Shown: positions 12,706-21,710, numbered from the stretch's first letter. The stretch is DNA of 64,000 bases from an uncultured Schlesneria sp. (GCA_903904835.1 CAIVEI010000050.1:1-64000); one strand, 5' to 3'. Made by a program: numbers and translations. Notes: generated by a model from the letters alone, not told the origin.

Positions 12706-14067
12706 TTGGATTTTGGCGATTTGGTCAGTGCGATTCGGATTGTGGAGCTGACGGTCAAACAGCGTCCTGCCGCCATTCGAGCGCTTGTTCAAGCCGCGAA
12801 CTGGGAAGACGAAGGGATCGCTCCCGATACGGTTCTTCAAGCCATCGAAGAACGTGAAGCGGCTGCCCAAACTCTTGTTTCCAGCGATTTTGCTCTGCCA
12901 CACGCCTTCGTCGACTGGGAAGGTGATTTTCGCGTCGTCCTTGGCCGTAGCCGAACGGGGATCGACTATGGCGTCCCCAGCGGCCAAAGCGTGAAACTGG
13001 TCGTGCTGCTGGTCATTGGACGGAAACTGCAGCAAACGCACGTCGAAGTTCTGGCGGGTCTTGCTGAACTGCTGAAGCTGCCCGAGTTCCGACAGCAACT
13101 GATCGACGCAAAAGATACGAAGACGATCGATACGTTATTGCTGGCAAAAGCAGGGATTCAGCCAGATCAGCGTCCCGTCCGTTTTCCGGGGATTCCGCGT
13201 TTAACACAAGTTATCGTCAAGCAGGCGATGCAGTTGGTAGAATCGCTGGGTGCACAGGCATTGCTGATTGCCATCGACCGGCTGGAAAGCGTGCCGTGGG
13301 ATTCGCTGGCTCAGTGGAAGGGTCGATTGCTCATCGTCACGACAGAGCATAGCGAAGATTTTCATATCGACCGTGAAGACACGCACGTGTTTGAAGGCTT
13401 ACACGCTTCCCTTTCCCGTATGGACCGAGCCAATCTCGGGCAACTTCTCGCGTCATCACAAAACCTGTTGCACGAAAAAACCAGCGTGATTTGTGTCACT
13501 GGGCCCGATGGACGGCGGCTTGACAGTATCACCGTCACAAAACCGGAAGCCCATTTCCGGGCCATGTTATCCGAGAAGAACCGTCGTGGAATCGACATCG
13601 TTCGTCCGGCAGTCATGCTCAGGGTCTTATCTCTGGCGGTCGAAATCGCAGCCGAAGGTCGCGAAGCACATCCGGTGGGGTGCATGTTCGTCGTGGGTGA
13701 CGCGCGCAATGTCCTGCGAAACGCACAACAACTGGTCTTGAACCCGTTTCATGGATACTCAAAGCAGCTTCGCAACGTCCTCGACCCGAGTTTGAGTGAA
13801 ACAATGAAAGAATACGCCCTGATCGACGGGGCATTCATCATTCAGGGTGACGGAACCGTCCTCAGCGCAGGGACATACCTCATGCCCAAGTCGTCGCCGC
13901 CGGGTCTTCCGCATGGACTGGGTGCCCGACATCAGACGGCAGCCGCGATTTCAGCTCATACTCTGGCCATGGCAATTACCGTCAGTCAGTCAACCGGGAC
14001 TGTCACGCTGTTCCGCAATGGGACGGCGGTCTTCACCCTTGAACGGGCCGCGACCACGAAGTGGTAG
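12706..14067 (+). CDS. EIIA (PTS type 2) - PK_C-like - DAC diadenylate cyclase
   Basis: A 453 aa three-domain protein. Residues 1-150 match a fructose/mannitol-type EIIA domain: a candidate phospho-histidine at H66 (SSDFALPHAF), then GIDYGVPSGQSVKLVVLLVI and the HVEVLAGLAELLK helix. Residues about 165-290 resemble the pyruvate kinase C-terminal domain (VIVKQAMQLVESLGAQALLI, then LSRMDRANLGQLLA and KTSVICVTG). Residues about 305-445 are a DisA_N/DAC domain: FVVGDARNVL, the DGA motif at D374, and GLGARHQTAA at about 405-413. The PK_C-DAC order resembles archaeal DacZ. RHQ stands where CdaA and DisA have RHR. TTG is the start, supported by GGAG eight bases upstream. It probably makes c-di-AMP under phosphotransfer or metabolite control (inference). 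Confidence 0.85.
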   Translation: MDFGDLVSAIRIVELTVKQRPAAIRALVQAANWEDEGIAPDTVLQAIEEREAAAQTLVSSDFALPHAFVDWEGDFRVVLGRSRTGIDYGVPSGQSVKLVVLLVIGRKLQQTHVEVLAGLAELLKLPEFRQQLIDAKDTKTIDTLLLAKAGIQPDQRPVRFPGIPRLTQVIVKQAMQLVESLGAQALLIAIDRLESVPWDSLAQWKGRLLIVTTEHSEDFHIDREDTHVFEGLHASLSRMDRANLGQLLASSQNLLHEKTSVICVTGPDGRRLDSITVTKPEAHFRAMLSEKNRRGIDIVRPAVMLRVLSLAVEIAAEGREAHPVGCMFVVGDARNVLRNAQQLVLNPFHGYSKQLRNVLDPSLSETMKEYALIDGAFIIQGDGTVLSAGTYLMPKSSPPGLPHGLGARHQTAAAISAHTLAMAITVSQSTGTVTLFRNGTAVFTLERAATTKW

Positions 14068-14078
14068 GTTTAAGTTTT

Positions 14079-14141
14079 TGTAGTGTGGGCTTTAGCCCGC
14101 ACAAATTGTGATGGCGCACGGGCTGAAGCCCATACTACGGC
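14079..14141. repeat. Dispersed GTAGTGTGGGCTTTAGCCCGC palindromic repeat, copy 1
   Basis: Imperfect inverted repeat: the left arm at 14080-14100 (GTAGTGTGGGCTTTAGCCCG) pairs with the right arm ending GGGCTGAAGCCCATACTACG. It lies between two convergent genes, and the stop codon of the PHP gene (14135-14137) falls inside the right arm. Related elements occur at 26604-26737. It probably doubles as a bidirectional terminator. Confidence 0.75.
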
Positions 14142-15448
14142 GTAACCGGTTGCGTCCACGCTCGCTGAGGCTCACCGATTTCAGCCGGGTTTGGATGGGG
14201 TCGCGATGAGGTAATCCTCGCTCGAACATACAACTCGTCGCCAGAAAACGCATATGACGCTGACGTTCCCGTCACGGTTTTCAACACTTGGCCGATGTCG
14301 TTCGAGTATTTTCGGGTGACCGGAAGTGCCTTGCCCCCCTTATCGACAACCGGTTCACTTTTAGGGTCGAACCCCTCTCGCGTTCCAATAAACTCGATCG
14401 TGTACGTCGTATTGGGATCGGGCCGGACGAGGACTTCAAGACTTTTTCCGGTCATCGTCACTTCTTCCAGTGTCACCCCCGATGACGAATAGAAACGACC
14501 CGCTTCCATGGCATGGATCAACGCTCCGGGGTCAAGTCTCTCCGTTAAGACCATCACCCAACCCCGTCCGGGTTCACTCGCGCGAGACGGAATATTGTGA
14601 TACGAATGCCCGTCGTCTGTTGCCAGACCATAAAGAAGTGGCAGGTTCAGTTCGGTCAAGCGTCTGGTGTTGATAATGTCCCAGATTCGTTCCGTGGTAG
14701 CATGAATCTCATCACCCTGATTGTGAACAAGGGGGTGACCGTTATAGACCTCGAAGAAATTCTCTCCCCGAATCGGTGCCAGATCTTCTGCCGTAATTCC
14801 CCAGGAAAAATTGGGGTGATTGAGGTGAATCATCATGGGTCGACGAGTTCGTTCACGCTGGGCATGCAGAGCGTTCACGTCATTTTGAATTGTTTCCGAG
14901 ACGCTGTTACCACCGTGAGGCGGAATCGTCCTGACGAGATTAGACACATTCAGGTGAATCGGGTGTTTGGCGAATGAGTCGCTGATTTCTTCGCCCTGAA
15001 TCAGCAGGAACTTGTCCTTTTCATTCAATTTGGCGAAGACTTCGTCGAATCGTTTCAGACGAATTTCGTGTTTTTTGTCTTTAATTCGCTCTTCAATCCA
15101 ATTGTCGGGAAACCTGGCTTTGAGTTTTTCATAAGCAGCCACTCCACCTTTCGTGTGTTCAATCTCCAGCCAGCGGATTTTATCCGCGATCGTATTGTGG
15201 TCGGTGAAGACGAGAAAGTCATATCCTTTTTCGCGATACCAGATGGCGATCATTTCCAGGTAGTCGTCACCATCGCTCCAATGGGAATGCGTGTGAAGAT
15301 TGCCGCGAAACCACTTGAGTGGGCCTGCTTCCCTCAAGCTGTCAGCCGCGGCGTTACCGGACGGCACCGGGCGCGACAGACCGACTGCCATCGAGATCAC
15401 GATGACAACGATCAGCCCCAATCCAAGCGGGCGAAGTCGAACAAACAT
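14135..15448 (-). CDS. CehA/McbA-type PHP metal-dependent hydrolase
   Basis: A 437 aa exported or membrane-anchored protein; residues 7-24 form a hydrophobic helix. The PHP-type metal site is clear: FRGNLHTHSHWSDGDD at about residues 49-64, then DFLVFTDHNTIADK and a later QGEEISD. MIHLNHPNFSW and TDDGHSYH supply further histidine and aspartate ligands. This pattern matches CehA/McbA family hydrolases, members of which hydrolyse carbamates or phosphoesters; the substrate here is unknown. The C-terminal 110 residues form a beta-rich domain. GAAGGAAC before the ATG is a good ribosome site. The final codons overlap a dispersed repeat. Confidence 0.88.
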   Translation of the reverse strand: MFVRLRPLGLGLIVVIVISMAVGLSRPVPSGNAAADSLREAGPLKWFRGNLHTHSHWSDGDDYLEMIAIWYREKGYDFLVFTDHNTIADKIRWLEIEHTKGGVAAYEKLKARFPDNWIEERIKDKKHEIRLKRFDEVFAKLNEKDKFLLIQGEEISDSFAKHPIHLNVSNLVRTIPPHGGNSVSETIQNDVNALHAQRERTRRPMMIHLNHPNFSWGITAEDLAPIRGENFFEVYNGHPLVHNQGDEIHATTERIWDIINTRRLTELNLPLLYGLATDDGHSYHNIPSRASEPGRGWVMVLTERLDPGALIHAMEAGRFYSSSGVTLEEVTMTGKSLEVLVRPDPNTTYTIEFIGTREGFDPKSEPVVDKGGKALPVTRKYSNDIGQVLKTVTGTSASYAFSGDELYVRARITSSRPHPNPAEIGEPQRAWTQPVTP

Positions 15449-16375
15449 TGAGGTTCCTTCAAGTTTGATCTGAACTGCGATTCAAATGGGTGGCACGTGA
15501 ACCGGAAGGGAATTTGGGGTCCGCGTTTCGAAGCGTGTCAATTCGGAAAATGTTTGTCAGTAGATGTTCTCAAATCCGAGAGATTTCGCCAAGCGACTGG
15601 GGTTTGAAGACGAGCCATGGAAGTAATACCGCAGGCCCGATGTCAATAAAATTGTCACCAGAAATCAAACAAGACCAGTGGAACTGGAGGCGGTTTTCCC
15701 GATTTTGTCCGTATTAAACAATTCCGACTTGCCAAACCTGCGGTCCGGTCTATCACTCCTATGGCCCGGCGCCGGATTTACACCAAACATCATCGGCAAA
15801 ATCCCGTCGAAGACCAGATTTTTGCTTGTGGCGTGTACCGTGCGGTCATGCGTCGCAATCTGCAGACAGAATAGTTGATTCCTGGCTGAATTTTCGAAGT
15901 CGAGAGCCGCATCAGGAGCTTCGGCTCCATGAACCCAAGGAACTTTGGCGCCACTTGCAACGTCAAGTTCCTCAAGAGATACCAAAAATTATGAAAACAG
16001 CTTTTCTTCGGTTTTTTGGAGTACCCGTGGCAACGCCCGCTCTCGCCCTTGGCGGGGGTCAGGTCATCTCCGGGTCCTTCGACATCAACAACGGCGACCT
16101 GGATCTCTCTTCCCGATGCGGCACGCGAAAAATCGACAATGCCAGACCGATCCCCACAGGTGATCAATTATCCGGTGATCTGGCTGAGCTCTTTCCAGGT
16201 ATAACGGCTAATTGGTGGTAAAAGCCGTTTTAACAATCGCATTTGAATCAGGTTGGAACAGCGCTTTTTCCGGTAATCGAGTCTTCTCACGATACCGATT
16301 TTGCCATGCGACCGTCGTCGTGGGAGCGCTTGCGAATAAGTGCCAGCATCAGGATTTCTGGAAAGGAATCTTCCC
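15449..16375. other. Long gap without a convincing gene
   Basis: About 930 bp with short open frames on both strands but no recognisable protein. The most gene-like are a frame at 15991-16221 (+), whose first 22 residues look like a signal peptide, and a TTG frame at 15665-15985 (-). Neither has a strong ribosome site, and they overlap antisense frames of similar quality. The area may be a decayed gene. Confidence 0.4.
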
Positions 16376-16774
16376 ATGGCGTCACTGATTGAGTACGAAC
16401 AAAGTACCGGCCTCGTTCGCGAAGTCTATGACGACATCCGCACCACTCGCCAAACGGATGAGATCAACAATTTCTGGAAAGCGATCGCCAACCACCCGCC
16501 AACTCTTCAACGGACCTGGTTGATGCTGAAAGAGGTGATGGGTGGGCCGGGTGAACTGGACCCGCTGGTACGGGAACTGATCTATATCGCTGTCAGTGCG
16601 ACAAACGGTTGCGATTATTGCATCGCGTCACACAGCGCTGCCGCCGTTAAGAAGGGGATGACCGACGCGATGTTCGGTGAACTAATGAGCATCGTCGGTG
16701 CGGCCAACATGACAAATCGACTGGCCAATGGATATCAGGTCCCCGTGGACGAGAAATTCAAACGGCCAGTCTGA
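16376..16774 (+). CDS. AhpD-like carboxymuconolactone decarboxylase family protein
   Basis: A 132 aa all-helical protein of the CMD/AhpD family. The redox motif CDYCIASH is at about residues 81-88 (CxxCxxxH), inside the usual context LDPLVRELIYIAVSATNGCD. Family members are peroxidase-like or decarboxylase-like; an intact CxxC with a downstream histidine favours a peroxidatic role (inference). AAAGGAA lies 8-9 bases before the ATG at 16376; an upstream in-frame ATG at 16340 would add 12 atypical residues and is rejected. It stands alone and convergent to the DUF1080 gene. Confidence 0.88.
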   Translation: MASLIEYEQSTGLVREVYDDIRTTRQTDEINNFWKAIANHPPTLQRTWLMLKEVMGGPGELDPLVRELIYIAVSATNGCDYCIASHSAAAVKKGMTDAMFGELMSIVGAANMTNRLANGYQVPVDEKFKRPV

Positions 16775-16792
16775 TCCGTCTTGCCGAGCAAC

Positions 16793-17587
16793 TTATTCGA
16801 TCGGCTTCTCGTTCCCTTTGTCGTCTCGGAGGAATGGCTTTTTCACCTGCACCCCGATGGTCGGTTTGGTTTCGCGAATCCAGATGTTGCGGAACCGCAT
16901 TGGATTGCCGTGGTCCTGAAGCCGAATTGGCAACTTGTCAGCGTGCTTTTTGTACTGTGGCGGACGGTTGTAGGGGGTATCACCTTTCAATTCGAAATGA
17001 TTCAGGATCAGAACGCCATTATGCAAAGCCGTAATATACGCTGGCGATTTCAATGATCCGTCTTCGTTGAAACGAGGGCCGGTCCAGATCACGTCGTAGA
17101 TGTTCCAGGTCCCTGGAGCCTTTGTCGCATTCACCTGGGGTGGTGTCTGCTTGTAAATGGCTCCTGCCTGACCGTCGAAATAAGTCTTGTTTTCAAACGA
17201 ATCCAGCACCTGTAACTCGTAATTATCCTGGAAGAAAATGCCGCTGTTTCCGCGTCCCTGTCCGCTTCCGGTCGCTGGTGTTGGTGCCGACCATTCGATG
17301 TGAAGCTGGCAGTCTCCGAATGATTCCTTTGTACGAATATCTCCCTTACCAGCGATCATCGCTCCATCTTCGATTTTCCACTTGTCCGCACCCTGCCAGG
17401 CCGAAAAATCTTTACCATTGAATAAGACGACGGCGTCCGACGGCGCACCGTTGTTTTCGGCGGGGACGACCAGAGGTGGCTCTTTCCACTCGATCCCATT
17501 GAGATATTCATCTGCATTCACGGGACAACCCATTCCTGAAACGAACGCGGTTAATACAACTCCCATCAGCCAATCGGATTTTTTCAT
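16793..17587 (-). CDS. Secreted DUF1080 (3-keto-disaccharide hydrolase-like) protein
   Basis: A 264 aa secreted protein: signal peptide at residues 1-25 (MKKSDWLMGVVLTAFVSGMG), then one DUF1080 concanavalin-like domain (VVLFNGKDFSAWQGADKWKI, GNSGIFFQDNYELQVLDS, GTWNIYDVIWTGPRF, MRFRNIWIRE). DUF1080 domains are abundant in planctomycetes and related to glycan-cleaving or keto-sugar hydrolases. The start at 17587 is chosen because AAGGAACAGGAAACC precedes it and the signal peptide begins there; the frame is open to 17704. The substrate is unknown. Confidence 0.9.
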   Translation of the reverse strand: MKKSDWLMGVVLTAFVSGMGCPVNADEYLNGIEWKEPPLVVPAENNGAPSDAVVLFNGKDFSAWQGADKWKIEDGAMIAGKGDIRTKESFGDCQLHIEWSAPTPATGSGQGRGNSGIFFQDNYELQVLDSFENKTYFDGQAGAIYKQTPPQVNATKAPGTWNIYDVIWTGPRFNEDGSLKSPAYITALHNGVLILNHFELKGDTPYNRPPQYKKHADKLPIRLQDHGNPMRFRNIWIRETKPTIGVQVKKPFLRDDKGNEKPIE

Positions 17588-17773
17588 CGGTTTCCTGTTC
17601 CTTAAGAAGATTTCACTGAATCTCGACAACGATCCTCGCGCCTGGCATTGATGAAATCCCAGCATTCTCAAATCTGTTTGACGCGAGTCGAATAGGCTAC
17701 GCATCTTACCGAGACCGCCGTTGAAATTCTGCTGTTTTCGGGGCGCGATGCTTATGGAGCAGAAATTCTCAAA

Positions 17774-17880
17774 AAGGGTGCCACGGTTTTACCGTATTCG
17801 GTAAGGCCGTCCTCTTCGAACGCGTTTTCGACCAATAAAGACACGGCCTTGTCGAAAACTCCAAAACCCTGGCACCCCGA
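17774..17880. repeat. Palindromic intergenic element GGGTGCCACGGTTTT..CCCTGGCACCCC
   Basis: Inverted repeat of about 105 bp in the gap between the DUF1080 gene and a histidine kinase gene. The left end GGGTGCCACGGTTTT pairs with the right end AAAACCCTGGCACCC; an inner GGCCGTCCTCTTCG pairs loosely with ACGGCCTTGTCGA. The GGGTGCCAC end resembles the end of the CACTGCTT family. No gene is seen in the remainder of 17588-18107. Confidence 0.65.
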
Positions 17881-18107
17881 GCTTCGACTGCTATCTGAAT
17901 AAGCTCAACACCGTGTGTTGCCGGCATACCCTCTCTGAATTACCTGCCCGTCGCAACTTGAGTACGCGATACGACCCTCGGGTGTTAGTAGACTCAGAAC
18001 AATCGATACGTCTTGCGCGTGAAGTCGACTTGCCCGGTCGTCCGATACTCGACGAGTAACGTAACAAGAAGCTCTCATCACGTGATTACAACAAGGTCGT
18101 TTCCGAC

Positions 18108-18923
18108 ATGAAGAGCACAGTTTCTGAATTCGACGAACGTCGGGCTGCAGCACGAATTGCCGAACTTCAGCAACAGGTGCAGTCCTTGCAACAGCAATTG
18201 CTGCAGGCTCAAAAAATGAGTTCCGTCGGCGTGCTCGCCTCATCGATCACCCACGAATTCAATAATATTCTGATGACGGTGATCAACTACGCCAAGATGG
18301 GGATCCGTCACAAAGACGCTGCGATGCGAGACAAATCGTTCGAGAAAATCCTCGCCGCCGGACATCGGGCCTCGAAAATCACAACGGGCATGTTGTCGTA
18401 TGCCAGACAGCAGGGGGATCGTCGAGAACCGATGGATCTTGTTCCGCTGGTTGAAGATGTCCTGGTGCTGGTCGAGAAAGATTTGCAGCGTTACCGGGTC
18501 AGGCTGACGACAAAATTCGACGACCATCCGTTCGCCGCCGTGAATTCCGGCCAGGTACAACAAGTGATCCTGAACCTGATCGTCAACGCACGCCAGGCGA
18601 TGGAACAGGGTGGCAATCTGACCGTCACCGTTCGTCAGAATAAGGAACAAGGTCAGGCCGAGCTCAGCATTCAGGATTCCGGATGTGGAATTCCGCCGGA
18701 AAAGCTGCGTCGGATCTTCGAACCGTTCTTCACGACGAAGACCGCTGACGAACAGGGACAGGGTGGAACCGGTTTGGGTCTCTCGCTGGCTCGCGACATC
18801 ATGGAAGCTCACGGAGGCCGGATTCGAGTGGAAAGCGCCGTGGGAATCGGAACAACATTCACGCTGAAATTTCCACTGGTTGCTTCGCCAGTGAAACCGG
18901 TTGTCGCTCAAGCAGTACGGTAA
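18108..18923 (+). CDS. Soluble sensor histidine kinase
   Basis: A 271 aa cytoplasmic kinase without membrane segments or a recognised sensor domain. Residues 5-35 form a glutamine-rich coiled coil (RIAELQQQVQSLQQQLLQAQ). The H box is ASSITHEFNNILM at about residues 43-55, of the NtrB-like HEFNN type. The ATPase domain has the N box (NLIVNARQAM), G1 (DSGCGIP), F box (FEPFFTT) and G2 (GGTGLGLSLA), all intact. No response regulator gene is adjacent, so its partner is encoded elsewhere. AAGG lies 11 bases before the ATG. Confidence 0.92.
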   Translation: MKSTVSEFDERRAAARIAELQQQVQSLQQQLLQAQKMSSVGVLASSITHEFNNILMTVINYAKMGIRHKDAAMRDKSFEKILAAGHRASKITTGMLSYARQQGDRREPMDLVPLVEDVLVLVEKDLQRYRVRLTTKFDDHPFAAVNSGQVQQVILNLIVNARQAMEQGGNLTVTVRQNKEQGQAELSIQDSGCGIPPEKLRRIFEPFFTTKTADEQGQGGTGLGLSLARDIMEAHGGRIRVESAVGIGTTFTLKFPLVASPVKPVVAQAVR

Positions 18924-18950
18924 CGGAATCGTTCCATTCAAAAGAATTCA

Positions 18951-19066
18951 GCCACAGATCCACACAGATAAGAAATATGAAGCGCGAGAAAAATTACAGA
19001 AATAATCATTTTCCAGTTTTTTCTTATGCGTTTATCTGTGTGAATCTGAGTGCATCTGTGGCCAAT
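18951..19066. repeat. Dispersed CCACAGATNCACACAGAT inverted repeat, copy 1
   Basis: The left arm AGCCACAGATCCACACAGAT and the right arm ATCTGTGTGAATCTGAGTGC (followed by ATCTGTGGCC) are near reverse complements, separated by an A/T-rich spacer. A second, more divergent copy lies at 45034-45160. It sits between converging genes (histidine kinase and glycosidase-like). Confidence 0.7.
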
Positions 19067-19140
19067 ACTCTTTTCCTTCAGTGCTTCGATCGCTACTCCT
19101 GAATCAGGGTATCTTCCTGATTCTTATCCGTGTGATTTCG

Positions 19141-20772
19141 TCAGGGATTGATGGAAAATTCTGCTGACGGGACGTGATTGGGGTATTCCCATTTCCCGAC
19201 ATTGTCGCGGACCCATTCGTAATAAAATCGAATCCCTCGGTCTGTCGGGCCGGTTCCGTAGCCACCCATTTCCGCATGCGGTGCTGTGCCGCTGTAGTTC
19301 GTAATTCCCTGTACAAAGCCTGAATGGAACATGAAGACCGCATTCGGGGCGTCGAGGTACTTACGGCAGTTTGAAAAGACGGCATCCAGGTTTGTCTGAT
19401 TAAAAATTCCATCGTTCTGGAAATAGTCTTCGCGGATCGGTTCGACATTGACGACGAACCCGTCTTTCGGAATGGGCATTCCCTTCTGAATGATTCGCAC
19501 GTCCATCGTTGGATAGTGATCTTCGGTCTCGGCTTTCCAATGCGGTCCGACTCCCGCTTCGATATTCGGGGCGATCGCTTTGAACCAGGCGGTCATCAGC
19601 GCTTTCTTCTGTGGACCATCCGGTTCACGGATCAAGAGTTTGTCGGCACTCAACGGGTGATTGAATTCGTCGCACAGATTGACGAACACATTGCGCAGTT
19701 TCTTGTCGGTCAGAAACCGAGCGGTTTCTTCGATCGCCTTTCGGATGGCGGCGTCATCATAAAAGTCCTGATCCTTGCGAGGCGTGATGACTCCGATCAT
19801 CACGACCATGCCTCGTCGGTCCGCTTCGCGAATGAACCATTCCATCCGTCGAGCGACTTCGGGCAAGAGCACTCCATGTCGGCTGAATCCGTTCAGGCCC
19901 GCATCTCCGTTGGGAAAGCCCGCGTTGACTCCTTGGATGTATGCCCCAACCAGATTGATTCCATGAGCGTTCATGTTGTCGAAGTTACGAATGAAGCGTT
20001 CTGTCACGGCATCACTGAAGAAAGCATTACCGCAGCGAAGTCCCCAGAGATCAACTTCATGACCGCCGAGATACGATCGGTCGTTATTGATTTCGAATTC
20101 CTTCGTTTCGGTGATCGCTTCGGCAGGTTTGGGAACGATCAGCTTCCCCTTCGCCGTCAGGTCGTCGAAATATGTTTGAGCATCCGACTTGGACCACAGT
20201 CCGATCCGTCCGTAACCTCGAATCGACGAATCTTCAACCTCAAGATGAATCGCCTCGTCCAGGTGGCAACCAATCTTGCTGCCGGTCATCGTGATACGGA
20301 GCGTATGCCAGTCGGTATCGCCGGGAGCTTTAATACTTCCGAGTTGAATCCGTTTGCCATCGACCACTTTGTAAACGCGGAACGAATCTTCCAGCGGATT
20401 GAAACGAGCCAGATAATAAGTCTGCGAATTCTTGACGCGCCAGACCAGGCCACCCCCTTGATCGACGACCCCTTTAACAGCCTTCAACCGGACGCTCAGT
20501 TCCAGATCCAAATAGAGGACATCGGGCCGAAGAACGAGATTAAAAACGGAGTCTGCGTTCTGAGCGGTCTGGGCGAGGACATGATTCTGCCCATCCTGCG
20601 TAACAGTCCATTCTCCAATGGATGTACGAAAGCCAGACGGGGGCTTGCCCGATGAATCCCGTTCAAAATCCCAAATCCGGTCACCAGGCACCGCATCGTT
20701 TGCCAGTGCCAATCCGGTGACAAGGCTGCCAATGACGATTGCGAGTTGTCGACGAAACAAGTTAATTCCCAT
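19141..20772 (-). CDS. Secreted LamG-like plus TIM-barrel glycosidase-like protein
   Basis: A 543 aa exported protein: signal peptide at residues 1-24 (RRQLAIVIGSLVTGLALA). Residues about 30-205 form a concanavalin/DUF1080-like sandwich (VFNLVLRPDVLYLDLELSVR, WHTLRITMTGSKIGCHLD, GRIGLWSKSDAQTYFDDL). Residues about 215-543 resemble a clan-A glycoside hydrolase barrel (MNAHGINLVGAYIQGVNAGF, RMEWFIREADRRGMVVMIG, NVFVNLCDEFNHP), with acidic residues at DEF as candidate catalytic or substrate ligands. Enzyme class and substrate are not identified. It lies alone between two repeat-bearing gaps. Confidence 0.8.
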   Translation of the reverse strand: MGINLFRRQLAIVIGSLVTGLALANDAVPGDRIWDFERDSSGKPPSGFRTSIGEWTVTQDGQNHVLAQTAQNADSVFNLVLRPDVLYLDLELSVRLKAVKGVVDQGGGLVWRVKNSQTYYLARFNPLEDSFRVYKVVDGKRIQLGSIKAPGDTDWHTLRITMTGSKIGCHLDEAIHLEVEDSSIRGYGRIGLWSKSDAQTYFDDLTAKGKLIVPKPAEAITETKEFEINNDRSYLGGHEVDLWGLRCGNAFFSDAVTERFIRNFDNMNAHGINLVGAYIQGVNAGFPNGDAGLNGFSRHGVLLPEVARRMEWFIREADRRGMVVMIGVITPRKDQDFYDDAAIRKAIEETARFLTDKKLRNVFVNLCDEFNHPLSADKLLIREPDGPQKKALMTAWFKAIAPNIEAGVGPHWKAETEDHYPTMDVRIIQKGMPIPKDGFVVNVEPIREDYFQNDGIFNQTNLDAVFSNCRKYLDAPNAVFMFHSGFVQGITNYSGTAPHAEMGGYGTGPTDRGIRFYYEWVRDNVGKWEYPNHVPSAEFSINP

Positions 20773-20937
20773 GATTTACAGCAAGTCGTGAGTGATTTGA
20801 GATCGCAGTAACGCTGCCCACTGACATCAGGCAGAATGTCTCTATTCTGACAGACAACACTCAAGAACTGCAAGTGTGGGACATGGAACACGACCGGTCT
20901 GGTGCGCAGATCATGTGATCGATTTTTAACAACAACA

Positions 20938-21122
20938 CTTCTCGCTTCACGAAAACCGATTTGCAGGGAATAGACCAACTTTGTTCTCTTCGTCTCCTTC
21001 GTGGTGTTTCTCTGCCGATCTCCGCTGATCGATTGCCAAAAGGCCAACCTTCAGTACGCCGCGAAGGGAAGAATTCAAATGTGATGTCCTCTTCGCGACT
21101 CCGCGCCTTCGCGTGAAAACTT
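20938..21122. repeat. CTTCGTGGTG..CTTCGCGTGAAAAC low-complexity intergenic element
   Basis: This part of the 480 bp gap contains CTCTTCGTCTCCTTCGTGGT and, 110 bp on, CTCTTCGCGACTCCGCGCCT then TCGCGTGAAAAC, with TTCTCGCTTCACGAAAA at the other end. The sequence style matches intergenic elements I recall in planctomycete and verrucomicrobial genomes, but no second copy is in this window. The other parts of 20773-21254 show nothing else. Confidence 0.45.
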
Positions 21123-21254
21123 TTTTTCTACGACCACAAACGCGATTCATTTAATTGCCAATGCCTGATTGTGGGACTGTCTGGTATCATTATCTTGGAT
21201 AAGGTCTCACAAATTCAATCCGTTGGTTGTTAAGCGAGTTCAGGAGTCAATTCG

Positions 21255-21578
21255 ATGACGAGCCGTTTTGTGATTGCCGCATTCAAGCCGAAGCCGGGAA
21301 AGGACGCGGAACTCGCCGCCGTTGTCGAGAAGCATTGGGACATTCTGCAGAGGGAAGGACTGGTCACGGATCGTCCCCGCTATGCGATGCAGGCCAAAGA
21401 CGGAACGATTGTGGAGGTCTTCGAATGGCTGTCATCCGAAGCCATCGAAAAAGCCCATCATAACCCAACCGTTCTCGCGTTATGGGCCGAATTCGAAGCA
21501 GCCTGCGAATACGTTCCACTGGCCAGTTTGCCAGAATCGCTTCATCCATTTTCCGAATTTCATCCGTTGCCAATCTAA
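21255..21578 (+). CDS. ABM-like dimeric alpha/beta-barrel protein
   Basis: A 107 aa protein with the ferredoxin-like pattern of antibiotic-biosynthesis-monooxygenase-like proteins: MTSRFVIAAFKPKPGKDAEL, a helix, then a strand (TIVEVFEWLSSEAIEKAHHN) and NPTVLALWAEFEAACEYVPL. Such proteins are small dimers with diverse roles, including haem degradation and quinone oxidation; none can be assigned. CAGGAG eight bases before the ATG supports the start. It is a single gene upstream of modA. Confidence 0.75.
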   Translation: MTSRFVIAAFKPKPGKDAELAAVVEKHWDILQREGLVTDRPRYAMQAKDGTIVEVFEWLSSEAIEKAHHNPTVLALWAEFEAACEYVPLASLPESLHPFSEFHPLPI

Positions 21579-21710
21579 TGCACTCGTCATGCCGGACGGT
21601 GACGAGACTAATCGGGTTTTGCTGATCAGAGTCTCGAGTTCTCTATTTGTCGGCGATAATCCAACCTGTTTCCAAATCTTAGAAACATGGATTGATGGGG
21701 TACTTCAGGC

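Noticed and set aside
15665-15985. 106-codon minus-strand frame in the 15.4-16.4 kb gap
   Set aside because: TTG start without a ribosome site and no recognisable family; noted only as a possible relic.
19516-20655. 379-codon plus-strand frame opposite the glycosidase-like gene
   Set aside because: Composition is that of a reverse-strand shadow; the minus-strand gene has a signal peptide and recognisable domains.
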